Positions 22,959 to 32,194 of a DNA stretch of 64,000 nucleotides are shown here, piece by piece; the first letter of the stretch is position 1; each line of letters starts with the position of its first letter. A program made the translations under genes and the position numbers. Location of the stretch: NCBI GenBank assembly GCA_025351425.1, contig JANXVY010000033.1:1-64000 (forward strand). Reading direction: 5' to 3'. Source of the DNA: Hyphomicrobium sp. (lineage in GTDB: Bacteria > Pseudomonadota > Alphaproteobacteria > Rhizobiales > Hyphomicrobiaceae). Under the pieces are notes generated by a model. That model was not told where the DNA came from. It worked only from the letters and a program-made list of their open reading frames with translations, and did no database searches.

Positions 22959-23777
22959 TCAGCAGCCGCTCCAGCGCGGCGCGCGCTTGTCGATGAAGGC
23001 ATCGATGCCTTCCTTGGCGTCGGCCGTCATCATGTTCTGCACCATGGTCTCGGCGGCATACGCATAGGCGTCTGCGAGCGGCTGCTCGATCTGCGCATAG
23101 AAGGCTGACTTGCCGACCGCGATGGTCGACTTGGATTTGCTTGCGATCACGCGAGCAAAGTCGAGCGCCTTCGCGCGCACGCGGCCAGCGGCGACGGCGC
23201 GATTGATGAGGCCATATTCGGCAGCTTCCGCAGCCGATAGCGTTTCGCCCAGCAGCAGCATTTCCATCGCGCGCTTGCGCGGCACGTTGCGCGACAGGGC
23301 GACCATCGGCGTCGAGCAGAACAGGCCGATGTTGACACCGGGCGTCGCAAACGTCGCGGTTTCCGCGGCAACGGCCAGATCCGCGGTCGCCACCAGCTGA
23401 CATCCAGCTGCGGTCGCCACGCCCTCAACGGCGGCAATCACCGGCTTCCCGCACGCGACGATTGATTGCATGAGCGCTGCGCACTGCGTCATGGTCTCGC
23501 CGTAGAAGGCGCGGCCGCCGTCCGTGTCTGTGCGGTGAGCGGTCAATTCCTTCAAATCGTGGCCGGCGCAGAAGGCGGGCCCGTTTGCAGCCAGAATGAT
23601 GGCGGCGACCGCCGGATCGGCGGCGAGCTTTTCGAGCCCGGTCGAAATCGCGCCCATCATCGCCCGCGACAGCGCATTGCGCGATTGGGGCCGGTTGAGG
23701 ATGAGGATGGCAACGCCGGGCTCGGGACGTTCGATCACAACGAGGGCGTCGGCGGTGACAGCAGCTTGAACAGTCAT
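22959..23777 (-). CDS. Enoyl-CoA hydratase/isomerase family protein
   Basis: A 272-residue crotonase-fold protein: NRPQSRNALSRAMM, the oxyanion-hole segment NGPAFCAGHDLKEL, then GVATAAGCQLVATADLAVAAETATFATPGVNIGLFCS. The order fits the ECHDC3-like enoyl-CoA hydratases acting on acyl-CoA in beta-oxidation or related routes. The GCQL segment replaces the usual GGGxE, so one catalytic Glu is not where classical hydratases have it and the reaction is uncertain. ATG at 23777. A 262-base gap with no gene separates it from the CBS gene. Confidence 0.85.
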   Translation of the reverse strand: MTVQAAVTADALVVIERPEPGVAILILNRPQSRNALSRAMMGAISTGLEKLAADPAVAAIILAANGPAFCAGHDLKELTAHRTDTDGGRAFYGETMTQCAALMQSIVACGKPVIAAVEGVATAAGCQLVATADLAVAAETATFATPGVNIGLFCSTPMVALSRNVPRKRAMEMLLLGETLSAAEAAEYGLINRAVAAGRVRAKALDFARVIASKSKSTIAVGKSAFYAQIEQPLADAYAYAAETMVQNMMTADAKEGIDAFIDKRAPRWSGC

Positions 23778-24039
23778 GGTGGGCTTTCGGTTTCCGCGGC
23801 GGACAAGGGGTTATCGGCCAGCGCCGCGCCCGGGGCAAGCGAAAGCAGGTCAAGCGCCGCGACCGTGGACTTTCAGTGAAGACCATGGAACCAGACGCCG
23901 AAAGGGACTCCACGCCGAAGGGATAGGTATCTGGAAGGCCCGTCAATTCGGTGACAGCCAAAGGATTAATGGAACGCGTCGTGTCGATCCAGATCGACCC
24001 CTCGAACGGCCACCCCGGCCGTCAGCTCAGGCTCTATCA

Positions 24040-24459
24040 TCACGCATGGTGAGCGGTCACCGCCGTCAAGGCCTCGGCCGAGAATTGCCGGGCCGTGCTA
24101 TGCGCGATGTCGCCGAGGCTCAGCATGCCGACAAGCCGTTTGTCTCCGTCCAGAACCGGCAACCGGCGTATCTTCTTCTGCTCCATGATCCGCACGGCGT
24201 CTTCCACGTCTTCCGTGTCGCGGCAAAACACGATGCCCTTGGACATGACGTCGCGTGCCGTCATACCGGCGGCGTCCTTCCCATTTGCCACCACTCGAAT
24301 GGCGATATCCCGGTCCGTTACCATGCCTATCAGCCGGTCATGTTCGCCAACGGGAATGGCTCCGATATCCAGATCGCGCATTTTCTGCGCAATCGTCGGC
24401 ACCGGCGTCGTTGCTTCGACCCAAACGGCCACTTTATGCATCGCATCTTTGACTTTCAT
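24040..24459 (-). CDS. Two-CBS-domain protein (Hrp1-like)
   Basis: A 139-residue protein made of a tandem CBS pair: residues about 1-60 (MKVKDAMHKVAVWVEATTPV through LIGMVTDRDIAIRV) and about 70-130 (ARDVMSKGIVFCRDTEDV through LVGMLSLGDIA). CBS pairs bind adenosyl nucleotides. Relatives include hypoxic response protein 1 and low-oxygen-induced CBS proteins of rhizobia. I chose the ATG at 24459 because a GGAGATCAC ribosome site precedes it and similarity starts there. A perfect FNR/FixK box lies upstream at 24737-24750. Confidence 0.85.
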   Translation of the reverse strand: MKVKDAMHKVAVWVEATTPVPTIAQKMRDLDIGAIPVGEHDRLIGMVTDRDIAIRVVANGKDAAGMTARDVMSKGIVFCRDTEDVEDAVRIMEQKKIRRLPVLDGDKRLVGMLSLGDIAHSTARQFSAEALTAVTAHHA

Positions 24460-24794
24460 GGTGATCTCCAGTTCTGCACGAAATTGGAATGATCGAAGCG
24501 CACGCCGTTCGCAACGCGGGCCCAAGTCTAGCGAAAGCGTCTCGCAGCAGTGGCCCGGCACAAACTGCCGCCATCCTGGCCGGCAGCACCGCCCGCGCAT
24601 CGTCATGGCCCAACATCTACGCCGTCATAACCAGCGTCGGCGGGCGTCACGGCCATCGAACAGGCTCTGATGCGCCATGGCGTTACGAGCGAAAAACGTA
24701 ATACGTTAAACTATAACTGCCGGCGGTTTCAAGCCATTGATTTTCATCAACCGGGATGGCGATGAACCACTCCTTGCAATGAACGCGCGTCGGC
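24460..24794. other. Gene-free interval with FNR/FixK box
   Basis: 335 bases between the CBS gene and a secreted-protein gene transcribed towards it. No gene is supported. The only clear signal is the box at 24737-24750. Confidence 0.5.
24737..24750. promoter_or_regulatory. FNR/FixK-type anaerobox
   Basis: TTGAT-TTTC-ATCAA is an exact match to the FNR/FixK consensus TTGAT-N4-ATCAA. It lies 278 bases upstream of the CBS-domain gene on the minus strand and downstream of the secreted-protein gene. If functional it implies low-oxygen induction of the CBS gene through a longer leader. Confidence 0.6.
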
Positions 24795-25295
24795 TTATTT
24801 GCGGCTGAAGCTGATCGTAGCCCGGCTCATTTCTATGCCTTGGGTCGAAATATTCACGTTATGGGACGATTTGCCGAATGAAACCGCCATCGAGCCGGAA
24901 AATCCGCCGCCCGAAATATTGAGTGTCATGCTGTTTGCGCTGACATTGCCCGACGCGCTCCCCGACGCATTGAAGGTCCGCTCTTCCCATTCGCCCGTCG
25001 CATGGCCGCCGTCGATCTGCAGTTTGCTGCGGATATGGATCGGGTTTTTCTCGCTCTTGCACTGGATCACCATGTTGAGCGTATTGCCGCCCCCCGTATA
25101 ATAGGCCGAGCAGCGAATGGCTTCCGATGAGCCGTCCTTGTACGAAATCCGGCCGCTGCCGCCCCAGGTGCCCTTGAGCGTGCTGATCGCGGCATCCTCC
25201 GCCGCGCGCGCTGACGGCGCAGGTCCTGAAACCGCTATCGCCAAGACCGCTATCGAGGTGAGAAAACCGTTCGAAACACAGCTTTGAAAGGTCAT
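24795..25295 (-). CDS. Secreted hypothetical protein
   Basis: A 166-residue exported protein with a signal peptide ending near SARAA (residue 32). The mature part is Ser/Gly-rich and beta-rich: LKGTWGGSGRISYKDGSSEAIRC, then CSAYYTGGG, GHATGEWEERTF and ISGGGFSGSMAVSF. It resembles a family of small periplasmic or outer-membrane-associated proteins common in Hyphomicrobiales, whose function I do not know. Two cysteines could form a disulfide. It is transcribed towards the CBS gene. Confidence 0.7.
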   Translation of the reverse strand: MTFQSCVSNGFLTSIAVLAIAVSGPAPSARAAEDAAISTLKGTWGGSGRISYKDGSSEAIRCSAYYTGGGNTLNMVIQCKSEKNPIHIRSKLQIDGGHATGEWEERTFNASGSASGNVSANSMTLNISGGGFSGSMAVSFGKSSHNVNISTQGIEMSRATISFSRK

Positions 25296-25387
25296 AGGGC
25301 CTCCGGTAATCGTTGCCGCTCGGATACGGGGAATTCATATCCCGGTTCGGCGCGATGGTATTTGTCCTGGCTCAATTAAAGCGTTTC

Positions 25388-26509
25388 TCACACGGTCTGA
25401 CAGGCCCAGGCCGCAAGCTCGGCCGCGACGTCCTCGAACGCATCGCTCAGCGCCTTGGCAGCAATGGGCGCATCCAGCGTGCTCACCGGCCTGCTGGCGC
25501 GGAACACGCGAGAACCAACGATCAGCCCATCGCCACTGACGATGCGTACCGCCAGTTCGATTTCCCCCATCATCGCCGGATCGGTGACGATCTGAAACTT
25601 GCGGATGTCGATCAGCAATTGGAAATCCGCTTTGGTCCCTTCCGGCGCCCGGCCGATAGCGCCTGTATACTTCGCAGCCTCGAAGGTTTGCACGATCCGC
25701 GCCTGGATGACCTTCGGCAACAGGTCCGGCCATTGCGCATTCTCCAGCACCGGCTTTTCGCTGGTCGCCGAACGAACGAGGATCTTGTCGCTATCGAAGA
25801 CGCTGAGCGTCGTCGGCTCGGCCACCAGAATTTGCCCGGCAGGCACTTTGGCAATTCCCGCAATTGTCCTTGGTACGGCCAGATCGTAGATGCGAGAAAC
25901 GACCTTTGGCCCGCCGCCCGTGAACTTTTCCAATCCGGCGAGAATGCCGTCGACCCGGTCGCTGTTGCGCGCCAATGCGCCCGAGAACTTGTCGATATTC
26001 GCGATCAGGTTCCGCAACGGGTCGGCATTCTCCTTCACAACCCCATCGATATGCCGCAGCACGTCGCGCGCGACCGAGGTCATCCCCTGACCGGCATTTG
26101 CCTCGGCCGTCAACAGCGGCTCAACATCGCCCGACGAAGCCAGCAGCGGCAAAGTTGGCGTCCCCCCCGACAGCGCAACGACGGGCGCGCCCGTCAATCC
26201 CTGAAACTCGATGCCAGCCGTCGTATCCGCCCGCACGGGTGCGCCCTTGTCGATTGCGATGGCGACCGTGACATCCTTGGGCGCTGCGGCGTCCAACTGA
26301 AGGTACGTCACTTCCCCCACGCGAACCCCGTTGAACAGCACCGCCGATCCCTTGAGCAGACCCGATACAGGGCCTTCGTATCTGATTTTGTAATTGGCCC
26401 GCTTGCCAAGCCCCCCGGTGGCGTTCAGCCAATACACGAAGGCAAATCCGGCGATGATTACGGCGAGCGTGAAGATGCCGATCAGCAGGTAGCGTGCGCG
26501 AATTTCCAT
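25388..26509 (-). CDS. mlaD: MlaD-type lipid transport protein fused to an ABC-auxiliary lipoprotein domain
   Basis: A 373-residue protein with an N-terminal membrane anchor (YLLIGIFTLAVIIAGFAFVYW) and an MCE/MlaD domain (residues about 35-115: GLLKGSAVLFNGVRVGEVTYL, GIEFQGLTGAPVVALSGG). A helical stretch follows, then from about residue 210 a PqiC/ABC-type transport auxiliary component domain (VASRIYDLAVPR-like start, IRKFQIVTDPAMMGEIELAVRIV, ALSDAFEDVAAELAAW). In the Mla-type systems MlaD is the periplasmic, substrate-handling ring subunit. The fusion joins subunits that are often separate. ATG at 26509; mlaF lies 10 bases upstream. Confidence 0.85.
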   Translation of the reverse strand: MEIRARYLLIGIFTLAVIIAGFAFVYWLNATGGLGKRANYKIRYEGPVSGLLKGSAVLFNGVRVGEVTYLQLDAAAPKDVTVAIAIDKGAPVRADTTAGIEFQGLTGAPVVALSGGTPTLPLLASSGDVEPLLTAEANAGQGMTSVARDVLRHIDGVVKENADPLRNLIANIDKFSGALARNSDRVDGILAGLEKFTGGGPKVVSRIYDLAVPRTIAGIAKVPAGQILVAEPTTLSVFDSDKILVRSATSEKPVLENAQWPDLLPKVIQARIVQTFEAAKYTGAIGRAPEGTKADFQLLIDIRKFQIVTDPAMMGEIELAVRIVSGDGLIVGSRVFRASRPVSTLDAPIAAKALSDAFEDVAAELAAWACQTV

Positions 26510-26519
26510 GGGGTATGCC

Positions 26520-27314
26520 TCAGCCGGTCGGTCCACCAGATATGCGGCGTTCGAGCAGTTTGGCCCGCCGCCCTCTAAAATAGGATTTCACCCAACGGTG
26601 CTCGGACTGGAGCATCGCGGCGATCGTGCCCAAGGCTGCGATCTTGCCGTCCGCCAGCACCGCGACCCGGTCGCAAACCGTATGCAGGCTTTCGAGGTCG
26701 TGCGTGACCATGAACACCGTCAGCCCAAGGGTCTGTTGCAGCGTGCGAATGAGCGCATCGAAATCGGCGGCCGAGATCGGATCGAGCCCCGACGTAGGCT
26801 CGTCCAGGAACAGGATTTCCGGATCGAGCGCCAGCGCCCGCGCGAGTGCGACGCGCTTGGTCATGCCGCCTGACAATTCCGACGGCAGCTTGCCGGCATC
26901 CCTTGCGGACAATCCGACCATCGCGAGCTTCGTCGCCGCAACCGAGTTCATCAGCTGTTCTGGCAGATGGAGATGTTCGCGCATGGCAAACTCGACGTTC
27001 TGCCGGGCGGTCAAAGACGAGAACAGCGCGCCATGTTGAAAGAGCACGCCCCAACGGCGCTGGATGGCCTGCCGTTCCCCGTCATCCAACCTATCGAGAT
27101 CGCGGCCGAACACCTCGATCGTTCCAGCCCGCTTGGGTAGCAATCCGATGATCGTTCGCAGCAGCACGGACTTACCGCTTCCTGAGCCGCCGACAAAGCC
27201 GAGAATCTCGCCCTTCTCGACATCAAGCGAAAGCGTGTCGAGCACGACGCGATCGCCAAACCCGACCGTGACACCGTCCACCCGAATGACAGGTTCTGCT
27301 GCGCGCGCGATCAT
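26520..27314 (-). CDS. mlaF: Lipid-transport ABC ATPase
   Basis: A 264-residue cytoplasmic ATPase of the Mla-type retrograde phospholipid transporter. Walker A is GGSGSGKSVLL, the signature is LSGGMTKRVALARAL, Walker B is [14 protein letters not shown], and the switch His is in VTHDLES. It energises MlaE. Its ATG sits 3 bases after the mlaE stop, implying translational coupling. Confidence 0.92.
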   Translation of the reverse strand: MIARAAEPVIRVDGVTVGFGDRVVLDTLSLDVEKGEILGFVGGSGSGKSVLLRTIIGLLPKRAGTIEVFGRDLDRLDDGERQAIQRRWGVLFQHGALFSSLTARQNVEFAMREHLHLPEQLMNSVAATKLAMVGLSARDAGKLPSELSGGMTKRVALARALALDPEILFLDEPTSGLDPISAADFDALIRTLQQTLGLTVFMVTHDLESLHTVCDRVAVLADGKIAALGTIAAMLQSEHRWVKSYFRGRRAKLLERRISGGPTG

Positions 27315-27317
27315 TCC

Positions 27318-28454
27318 TCAAATCCCGATCGAACTGAAATACATCGCAAACAGACCATCGAGAACGATAACCAGGAAAATCGATTTTACGACCGAAGCGG
27401 TGGTTTGCAGCCCCAGCGATTCAGCGCTTCCGCGCACCTTTAAGCCTTCCGAACACGCAACGATTCCAATCACCAGCGCCATGAATGGCGCCTTGATCAT
27501 GCCGACCTTGAAGTGGTCGAGCGTTATCGCCTCCTGCAGCCGCGCGATGTAGATATCTGGGCTCATCCCGCCGTAGGCCCAAGCTACGATGCCGCCGCCG
27601 TAGAGCGCCGACATGGCGCCGAGAAATGTCAAGATCGGCAGCGAAATGACCAGCGCCAGCACACGTGGCAGCAGCAGCACCGCCACCGGATCGACGCCCA
27701 TGGTCCGCAGCGCGTCGATCTCTTCGCGCATCTTCATCGAGCCAAGTTCGGCTGTGTAGGAACTGCCCGACCGTCCCGCCACCATGATGGCGACGAGCAG
27801 CACGCCGATCTCGCGCACGACCAGAATGCCGATCATATCGACCACATACTGGTCCGCGCCGAACTTGCGAAAGTGGAAAAAACCCTGCTGCGAGATGATG
27901 CAGCCGATGAGGAATGTCATAAGCAAAATAATGGGCACCGCCTGCCACGCAACCCGGTCCACGTGATGCACCAATGAGGTCAGCCGGAACGCCGACGGGG
28001 CCCTGACGGCACTGACGGCCGCCGCCCCTAGGGCTCCCAGCATATGGAGAAGGTCCTTTAGGTCATCGCCCAACTGGCTGACATGGCGTCCAACCCCTTC
28101 CACCCAAGCAAGAATAGGGTTCTCGGAGGGTGCCGTTGCGGGCAGCTCATGTGCTGCCTGCCGAACCGCGTCCATGAGGCCGGCGAAGCGCTCGGCAAGC
28201 CCCGTCACCTTCACGCTCTCGCCGCGTTCGCGCTGTGCCTCGCTCAACCGCTCCAGCAGCCAGGCCCCGTAGGTATCGAACTCGATGACGCCACTCATAT
28301 CGAGCGCCACACGTTTCTTCGATCCAGGAAGTGCGAGCACCCCTGTTATGAACTCATTCAGCCATTCGGCGTTTTTGGCAGTCCACGAACCGGACGCCAC
28401 CAACGTATGCGCCTCACCCGCTGTCTGGCTGCTCAAGAGCGGTTGACCGTCCAC
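27318..28454 (-). CDS. mlaE: Lipid-transport permease with N-terminal STAS domain
   Basis: A 378-residue protein. An N-terminal STAS-like domain (about residues 1-110: ASGSWTAKNAEWLNEF, KRVALDMSGVIEFDTYGAWLL) joins an MlaE permease with about five membrane helices (ILLMTFLIGCIISQQGFFHFRKFGA, REIGVLLVAIMVAGRSGSSYTAELGSM, EIDALRTMGVDP). It is the inner-membrane channel subunit. The frame is open to 28583, but the GTG at 28454 has a GGGAG ribosome site and removes an unlikely hydrophobic leader; I take it as start. It is first in the operon with mlaF and mlaD. Confidence 0.88.
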   Translation of the reverse strand: MDGQPLLSSQTAGEAHTLVASGSWTAKNAEWLNEFITGVLALPGSKKRVALDMSGVIEFDTYGAWLLERLSEAQRERGESVKVTGLAERFAGLMDAVRQAAHELPATAPSENPILAWVEGVGRHVSQLGDDLKDLLHMLGALGAAAVSAVRAPSAFRLTSLVHHVDRVAWQAVPIILLMTFLIGCIISQQGFFHFRKFGADQYVVDMIGILVVREIGVLLVAIMVAGRSGSSYTAELGSMKMREEIDALRTMGVDPVAVLLLPRVLALVISLPILTFLGAMSALYGGGIVAWAYGGMSPDIYIARLQEAITLDHFKVGMIKAPFMALVIGIVACSEGLKVRGSAESLGLQTTASVVKSIFLVIVLDGLFAMYFSSIGI

Positions 28455-28724
28455 AAAAAACTCCCTACTCCCCCCACTTGGGCTGGCCGGCGCCGTCAGC
28501 TGATAGGCGCTGGAAAAAGACCGGAAGCCGAACGCGAATATGAATATTGGCGGCGCAAAAACGCCGCTCAAGAAAGCCCACACTCTCGCGCAAATCCTGT
28601 GCCTCCAACGGTTTTCTCAGCGTAAGGGTTCGAGCCTTGCCAACCTTGATCGGCATCAATCGCCCGAAGCTTCCCCCTGGGGCGTCACCCCCTGACACTT
28701 CGAACGCACCGGCATGCTCAGCCG

Positions 28725-29636
28725 TCAGCGCGAGGCCTGCAGCAGGTCACGCGCGACGCGAAAACCGATCAGGTAACTGCGCTCGTTACGATTGCTTTTC
28801 TCCCGGTATGCCGTTCGGGTCAGCGCCGCCAGCGCGACCCAGGACCCGCCACGTACGACCCGAAAATCGGGATCGCCACCGCCAAACGCGGTTCCATCCT
28901 CCGGAGCACCGTTATAGTCGTCGTGCCAAGCATCTTCGCACCACTCGGCAACATTCCCGAGCATGTCATAGAGCCCGAAGGCGTTGGGCTGAAACGATCC
29001 TACCGGAGCGGGCTGCAGCTGGTCCCACACGCTTCCGCAGCCTTTGCAGTTCGCACGCCCGTGCCCGGCATCATCGCCCCACGCGTAGGCTGTCGTAGTT
29101 CCACCGCGCGCGGCGTACTCCCATTCCGCCTCGGTCAGCAGCCGGTAGCTATGCCCCGTATGCTTGGACAACCAGGCGAAATACTCGGAAATATCGCTCC
29201 AGCTGACATTGGTCACGGGTTGCGACCCTCGCCCCCAGCCGTTGTCCTCAGGGCGCAAGTTGCAGCCGCCACTGGCCACGCACGCGTCCCAGTTGTCGAA
29301 GGTTGCTTCAAACCTCGAAACCGCGAATTGCGCCCGAATTGTCACCTTATGCGCCGGATACTCGTCGAAACCGCCCGCCCCGTCAGGCGAGCCCATCATG
29401 AACGCGCCGGCGGCAAGCACGGTCATCTCGGGGCAATTCGCGCAGTCTTTAAAGATGGAGCCGGGCGTCGACGCTCGTTCCGCTGCGACCGTCAGCGACG
29501 TCGCCCCGGCCACGTCGCCCGGCTTTCGCGACTGGAGGCGCAGGTCCGGCGGGAACAGCAGGCTCGCTGCCAAGCCAGCGCCGATTGCAGCCCCGCAAAT
29601 AAGCCCAGCCCTTATTACGGTTTGAAAGCGCACCAT
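28725..29636 (-). CDS. Formylglycine-generating-enzyme-fold (SUMF1) protein
   Basis: A 303-residue exported or membrane-anchored protein: one N-terminal hydrophobic segment, then an FGE-sulfatase domain from about residue 70. Marks are FMMGSPDGAGGFDEYPAHKVTI, QPVTNVSWSDISEYFAWLS, YRLLTEAEWEYAARGGTTTAYAWGDD, NAFGLYDMLGNVAEWCEDAW, VVRGGSWVA and the final LIGFRVAR. The active-site cysteine pair of true formylglycine-generating enzymes is not present near the C-terminus, so it is more likely a non-sulfatase-activating relative. ATG at 29636 after GGGGACAGC. Confidence 0.85.
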   Translation of the reverse strand: MVRFQTVIRAGLICGAAIGAGLAASLLFPPDLRLQSRKPGDVAGATSLTVAAERASTPGSIFKDCANCPEMTVLAAGAFMMGSPDGAGGFDEYPAHKVTIRAQFAVSRFEATFDNWDACVASGGCNLRPEDNGWGRGSQPVTNVSWSDISEYFAWLSKHTGHSYRLLTEAEWEYAARGGTTTAYAWGDDAGHGRANCKGCGSVWDQLQPAPVGSFQPNAFGLYDMLGNVAEWCEDAWHDDYNGAPEDGTAFGGGDPDFRVVRGGSWVALAALTRTAYREKSNRNERSYLIGFRVARDLLQASR

Positions 29637-29881
29637 GCTGTCCCCGCTGAATGGCGTTTCCGCCATTAAGACACAAAGCATAAAACCAATCATCGATCGA
29701 TGTAGTGCCTGCCCATGACAGCGCTCCTATGATCGCTCGTACGATATTGACCCGCAACAAGGATGCTCTCGTCGAGCCCCTTCAAGCTATCATCGGCCTC
29801 GTCCCAACGGATAGAGGTCGGCCGTCTTCGATGAGCTGAAATATCTTTCGCCTAGATCCCCCTTGCCGGCACGGGAATGAA

Positions 29882-32176
29882 ATGACAGCAATTTTGACGG
29901 ACCGCCTCCTGCGCCGCATCCTCGTCGCCATCGCCCTCTCAGGCCTCATATCGGGCGCGCTGGCCTATTCTATGGGGTACAATTCCCTCGCTAAGATCCT
30001 TTGGGCGGCCGGCACACTTCCCGTCATCGCCGGCCTCGCCGTCAGCATAACCCGTGACCTGCTCGCCGGCCGCTTCGGCGTCGACGCAGTTGCGTTCGTT
30101 TCCATGTCGGCCGCCGTCCTGCTGGGCGAGCCTTTGGCTGGCGCAGTCGTGGCAGTCATGTATGCAGGCGGCAACATTCTCGAAGATTTTGCGGTCAGCC
30201 GTGCGGAACGCGATCTCAAGTCCCTGGTCGATCGTGCACCCCGCATCGCCCACCGCTGCAACGGCGCCTCGATCGACGAGCTGCCCATTGAAGCGGTCGT
30301 TTGCGGCGACATCCTCTTGGTTCGTGCTGGCGAGGTTCTGCCCGTCGACGGTACGGTTTTGAGCGCCACCGCCACGATCGACGAAGCAGCGCTGACCGGC
30401 GAACCCATTCCCGTAACTCGAAGCCGGCATGAGCCCGTCCACAGCGGCACCATCAATGCCGGACAGACCTTCGAGATGAGGGCGACGGCGAGCGCCAGCG
30501 AAAGCACCTACGCTGGCATCGTCCGCCTCGTGACCGCGGCGCAAACGGCCAAAGCCCCGTTCATTCGCATGGCGGACCGCTATGCCCTCGTCCTGCTGCC
30601 TGTGACCCTCCTGCTTGCAGCCGCCGCCTGGGGCTGGTCCGGCGATCCGATCCGCGGACTGGCCGTGCTCGTGGCCTCGACCCCTTGTCCGTTGATCATC
30701 GCGGCTCCCGTCGCCTTCATCGCCGGCGTTTCCCGCGCGGCGCGTCTCGGCATTCTGATCAAGGGCGGCGCACCTCTCGAAGCCCTCGCGCGCGCCCACA
30801 CCGTGATGTTCGACAAGACTGGCACGCTCACCGTGGGCGGCGCGCGGCTTGTGGCCATTGAAACCGCGCCCGGCGAGAACGCAGAAGAAGTTCTGCGGCT
30901 CGCAGCCTCACTAGAGCAGGCCTCGCACCACGTGGTCGCCGCAGCGATCGTCTCGAGCGCGACCCACAAGGGCCTGCCCCTCGACACCCCTCAATCTGTC
31001 CAGGAAGCGATGGGTTCCGGCCTTGAAGGCCGTATCGCAGGCAAAAGCGTAAAAGCGGGCTCCCACCAATACGTCTGCGGCTCGTCCAGGCCCGAACCCT
31101 GGGCCGTACGCGCATTGCGGCGCGCATCCTGGCGTTCGGCGTTGAGCGTCTTCGTGGCCGTCGATGGCCGTATCATCGGGGCCATTCTGTTGGCCGACGA
31201 ACTGAGACCCGAAACTCCCCATGCCATGCAGACCTTGCGCGCGGCCGGCGTGAAACGCATCGTCATGGTGACGGGCGACCGATCGGAGTCTGCTGAAACG
31301 ATCGGCGCAGCCCTCGATCTGGACCAGGTTCTGGCCGACCGCGAACCTTCCGACAAAGTCGAGGCCGTCGTCTTCGAGCAAAGACTTCATCCAACCGTCA
31401 TGGTCGGCGACGGCATCAACGACGCGCCAGCCCTCGCCGCGGCCGACGTCGGCATCGCCATGGGTGCGCGTGGCGCAAGCGCCTCATCGGAAGCAGCCGA
31501 TGTCGTGATCCTCGTCGACCGTCTCGACCGGGTGCCCGACGCCATTTCCATCGCGCGCAGAACGAGGAAAATCGCGCTCGAGAGCATTGTCGCTGGAATG
31601 GTTCTTTCGGGATTTGCGATGCTGGCGGCAGCCGTGGGCTGGCTGACGCCCGTAGCCGGCGCCCTCACGCAGGAAGCCATCGATGTCGCCGTCATTCTCA
31701 ATGCCTTGCGGGCGCTGACACCGGAATTACGGTTCGGCAAGACCCCCATGCAGCCTGCGGCGCTGCGGGCGCTGCATCAAGATCATCTGGACCTCGCAAC
31801 AACTCTGGGACGCTTGCGAGAGATCGCGGACGCCTTGGACGAAGCTCCCCCCGAGGCCTCGGTCACGCTGATCGTTGAGGCCAACGACCTCGTCGCACGC
31901 AAGATTGTGGAGCACGAGCGCGACGACGAAAACCGCGTCTATCCCCGCCTCGCCCGCTTCCTCCACGATGGCCACGGCCTCGCCGCCATGAGCCGCGCGC
32001 ACCGCGAAATTCTCCATTTGTCGCGCATGCTGCGTAGGCTGTCGGACGGGCTGAAGGTCGCCGACGTGGACCGCTACTTGATCCGTGACGCCCAACGGGT
32101 CATCGAGCAGGTCGAGTCCCTCGTCCGCATTCATAATGCGCAGGAGGAAGACATCTATGAGCACGCAACGGCCTGA
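29882..32176 (+). CDS. P1B-5-type metal ATPase with C-terminal hemerythrin domain
   Basis: A 764-residue P-type ATPase. Marks are the actuator TGEP (ALTGEPIPV), the metal-site TPCPL at residues 267-271, phosphorylation motif DKTGT at 311, hinge GDGINDAP and the late QEAID at 597-601. TPCPL with QExxD is the pattern of the P1B-5 subgroup (Nia/CtpD-type, iron and nickel export). No N-terminal metal-binding domain is seen. Residues about 625-764 form a hemerythrin-like bundle (RALHQDH, KIVEHERDDENRVYP, HREILH, HNAQEEDIYEH) that could bind a di-iron centre. It probably senses iron or oxygen while the pump exports Fe2+ or Ni2+. ATG at 29882. Confidence 0.88.
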   Translation: MTAILTDRLLRRILVAIALSGLISGALAYSMGYNSLAKILWAAGTLPVIAGLAVSITRDLLAGRFGVDAVAFVSMSAAVLLGEPLAGAVVAVMYAGGNILEDFAVSRAERDLKSLVDRAPRIAHRCNGASIDELPIEAVVCGDILLVRAGEVLPVDGTVLSATATIDEAALTGEPIPVTRSRHEPVHSGTINAGQTFEMRATASASESTYAGIVRLVTAAQTAKAPFIRMADRYALVLLPVTLLLAAAAWGWSGDPIRGLAVLVASTPCPLIIAAPVAFIAGVSRAARLGILIKGGAPLEALARAHTVMFDKTGTLTVGGARLVAIETAPGENAEEVLRLAASLEQASHHVVAAAIVSSATHKGLPLDTPQSVQEAMGSGLEGRIAGKSVKAGSHQYVCGSSRPEPWAVRALRRASWRSALSVFVAVDGRIIGAILLADELRPETPHAMQTLRAAGVKRIVMVTGDRSESAETIGAALDLDQVLADREPSDKVEAVVFEQRLHPTVMVGDGINDAPALAAADVGIAMGARGASASSEAADVVILVDRLDRVPDAISIARRTRKIALESIVAGMVLSGFAMLAAAVGWLTPVAGALTQEAIDVAVILNALRALTPELRFGKTPMQPAALRALHQDHLDLATTLGRLREIADALDEAPPEASVTLIVEANDLVARKIVEHERDDENRVYPRLARFLHDGHGLAAMSRAHREILHLSRMLRRLSDGLKVADVDRYLIRDAQRVIEQVESLVRIHNAQEEDIYEHATA

Positions 32177-32194
32177 ATTAACCCAACTCCAAGA

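Noticed and set aside
28465-28698. 77-residue minus-strand open frame upstream of mlaE
   Set aside because: No domain, and weak coding character; the mlaE GTG start just beyond it explains the region better.
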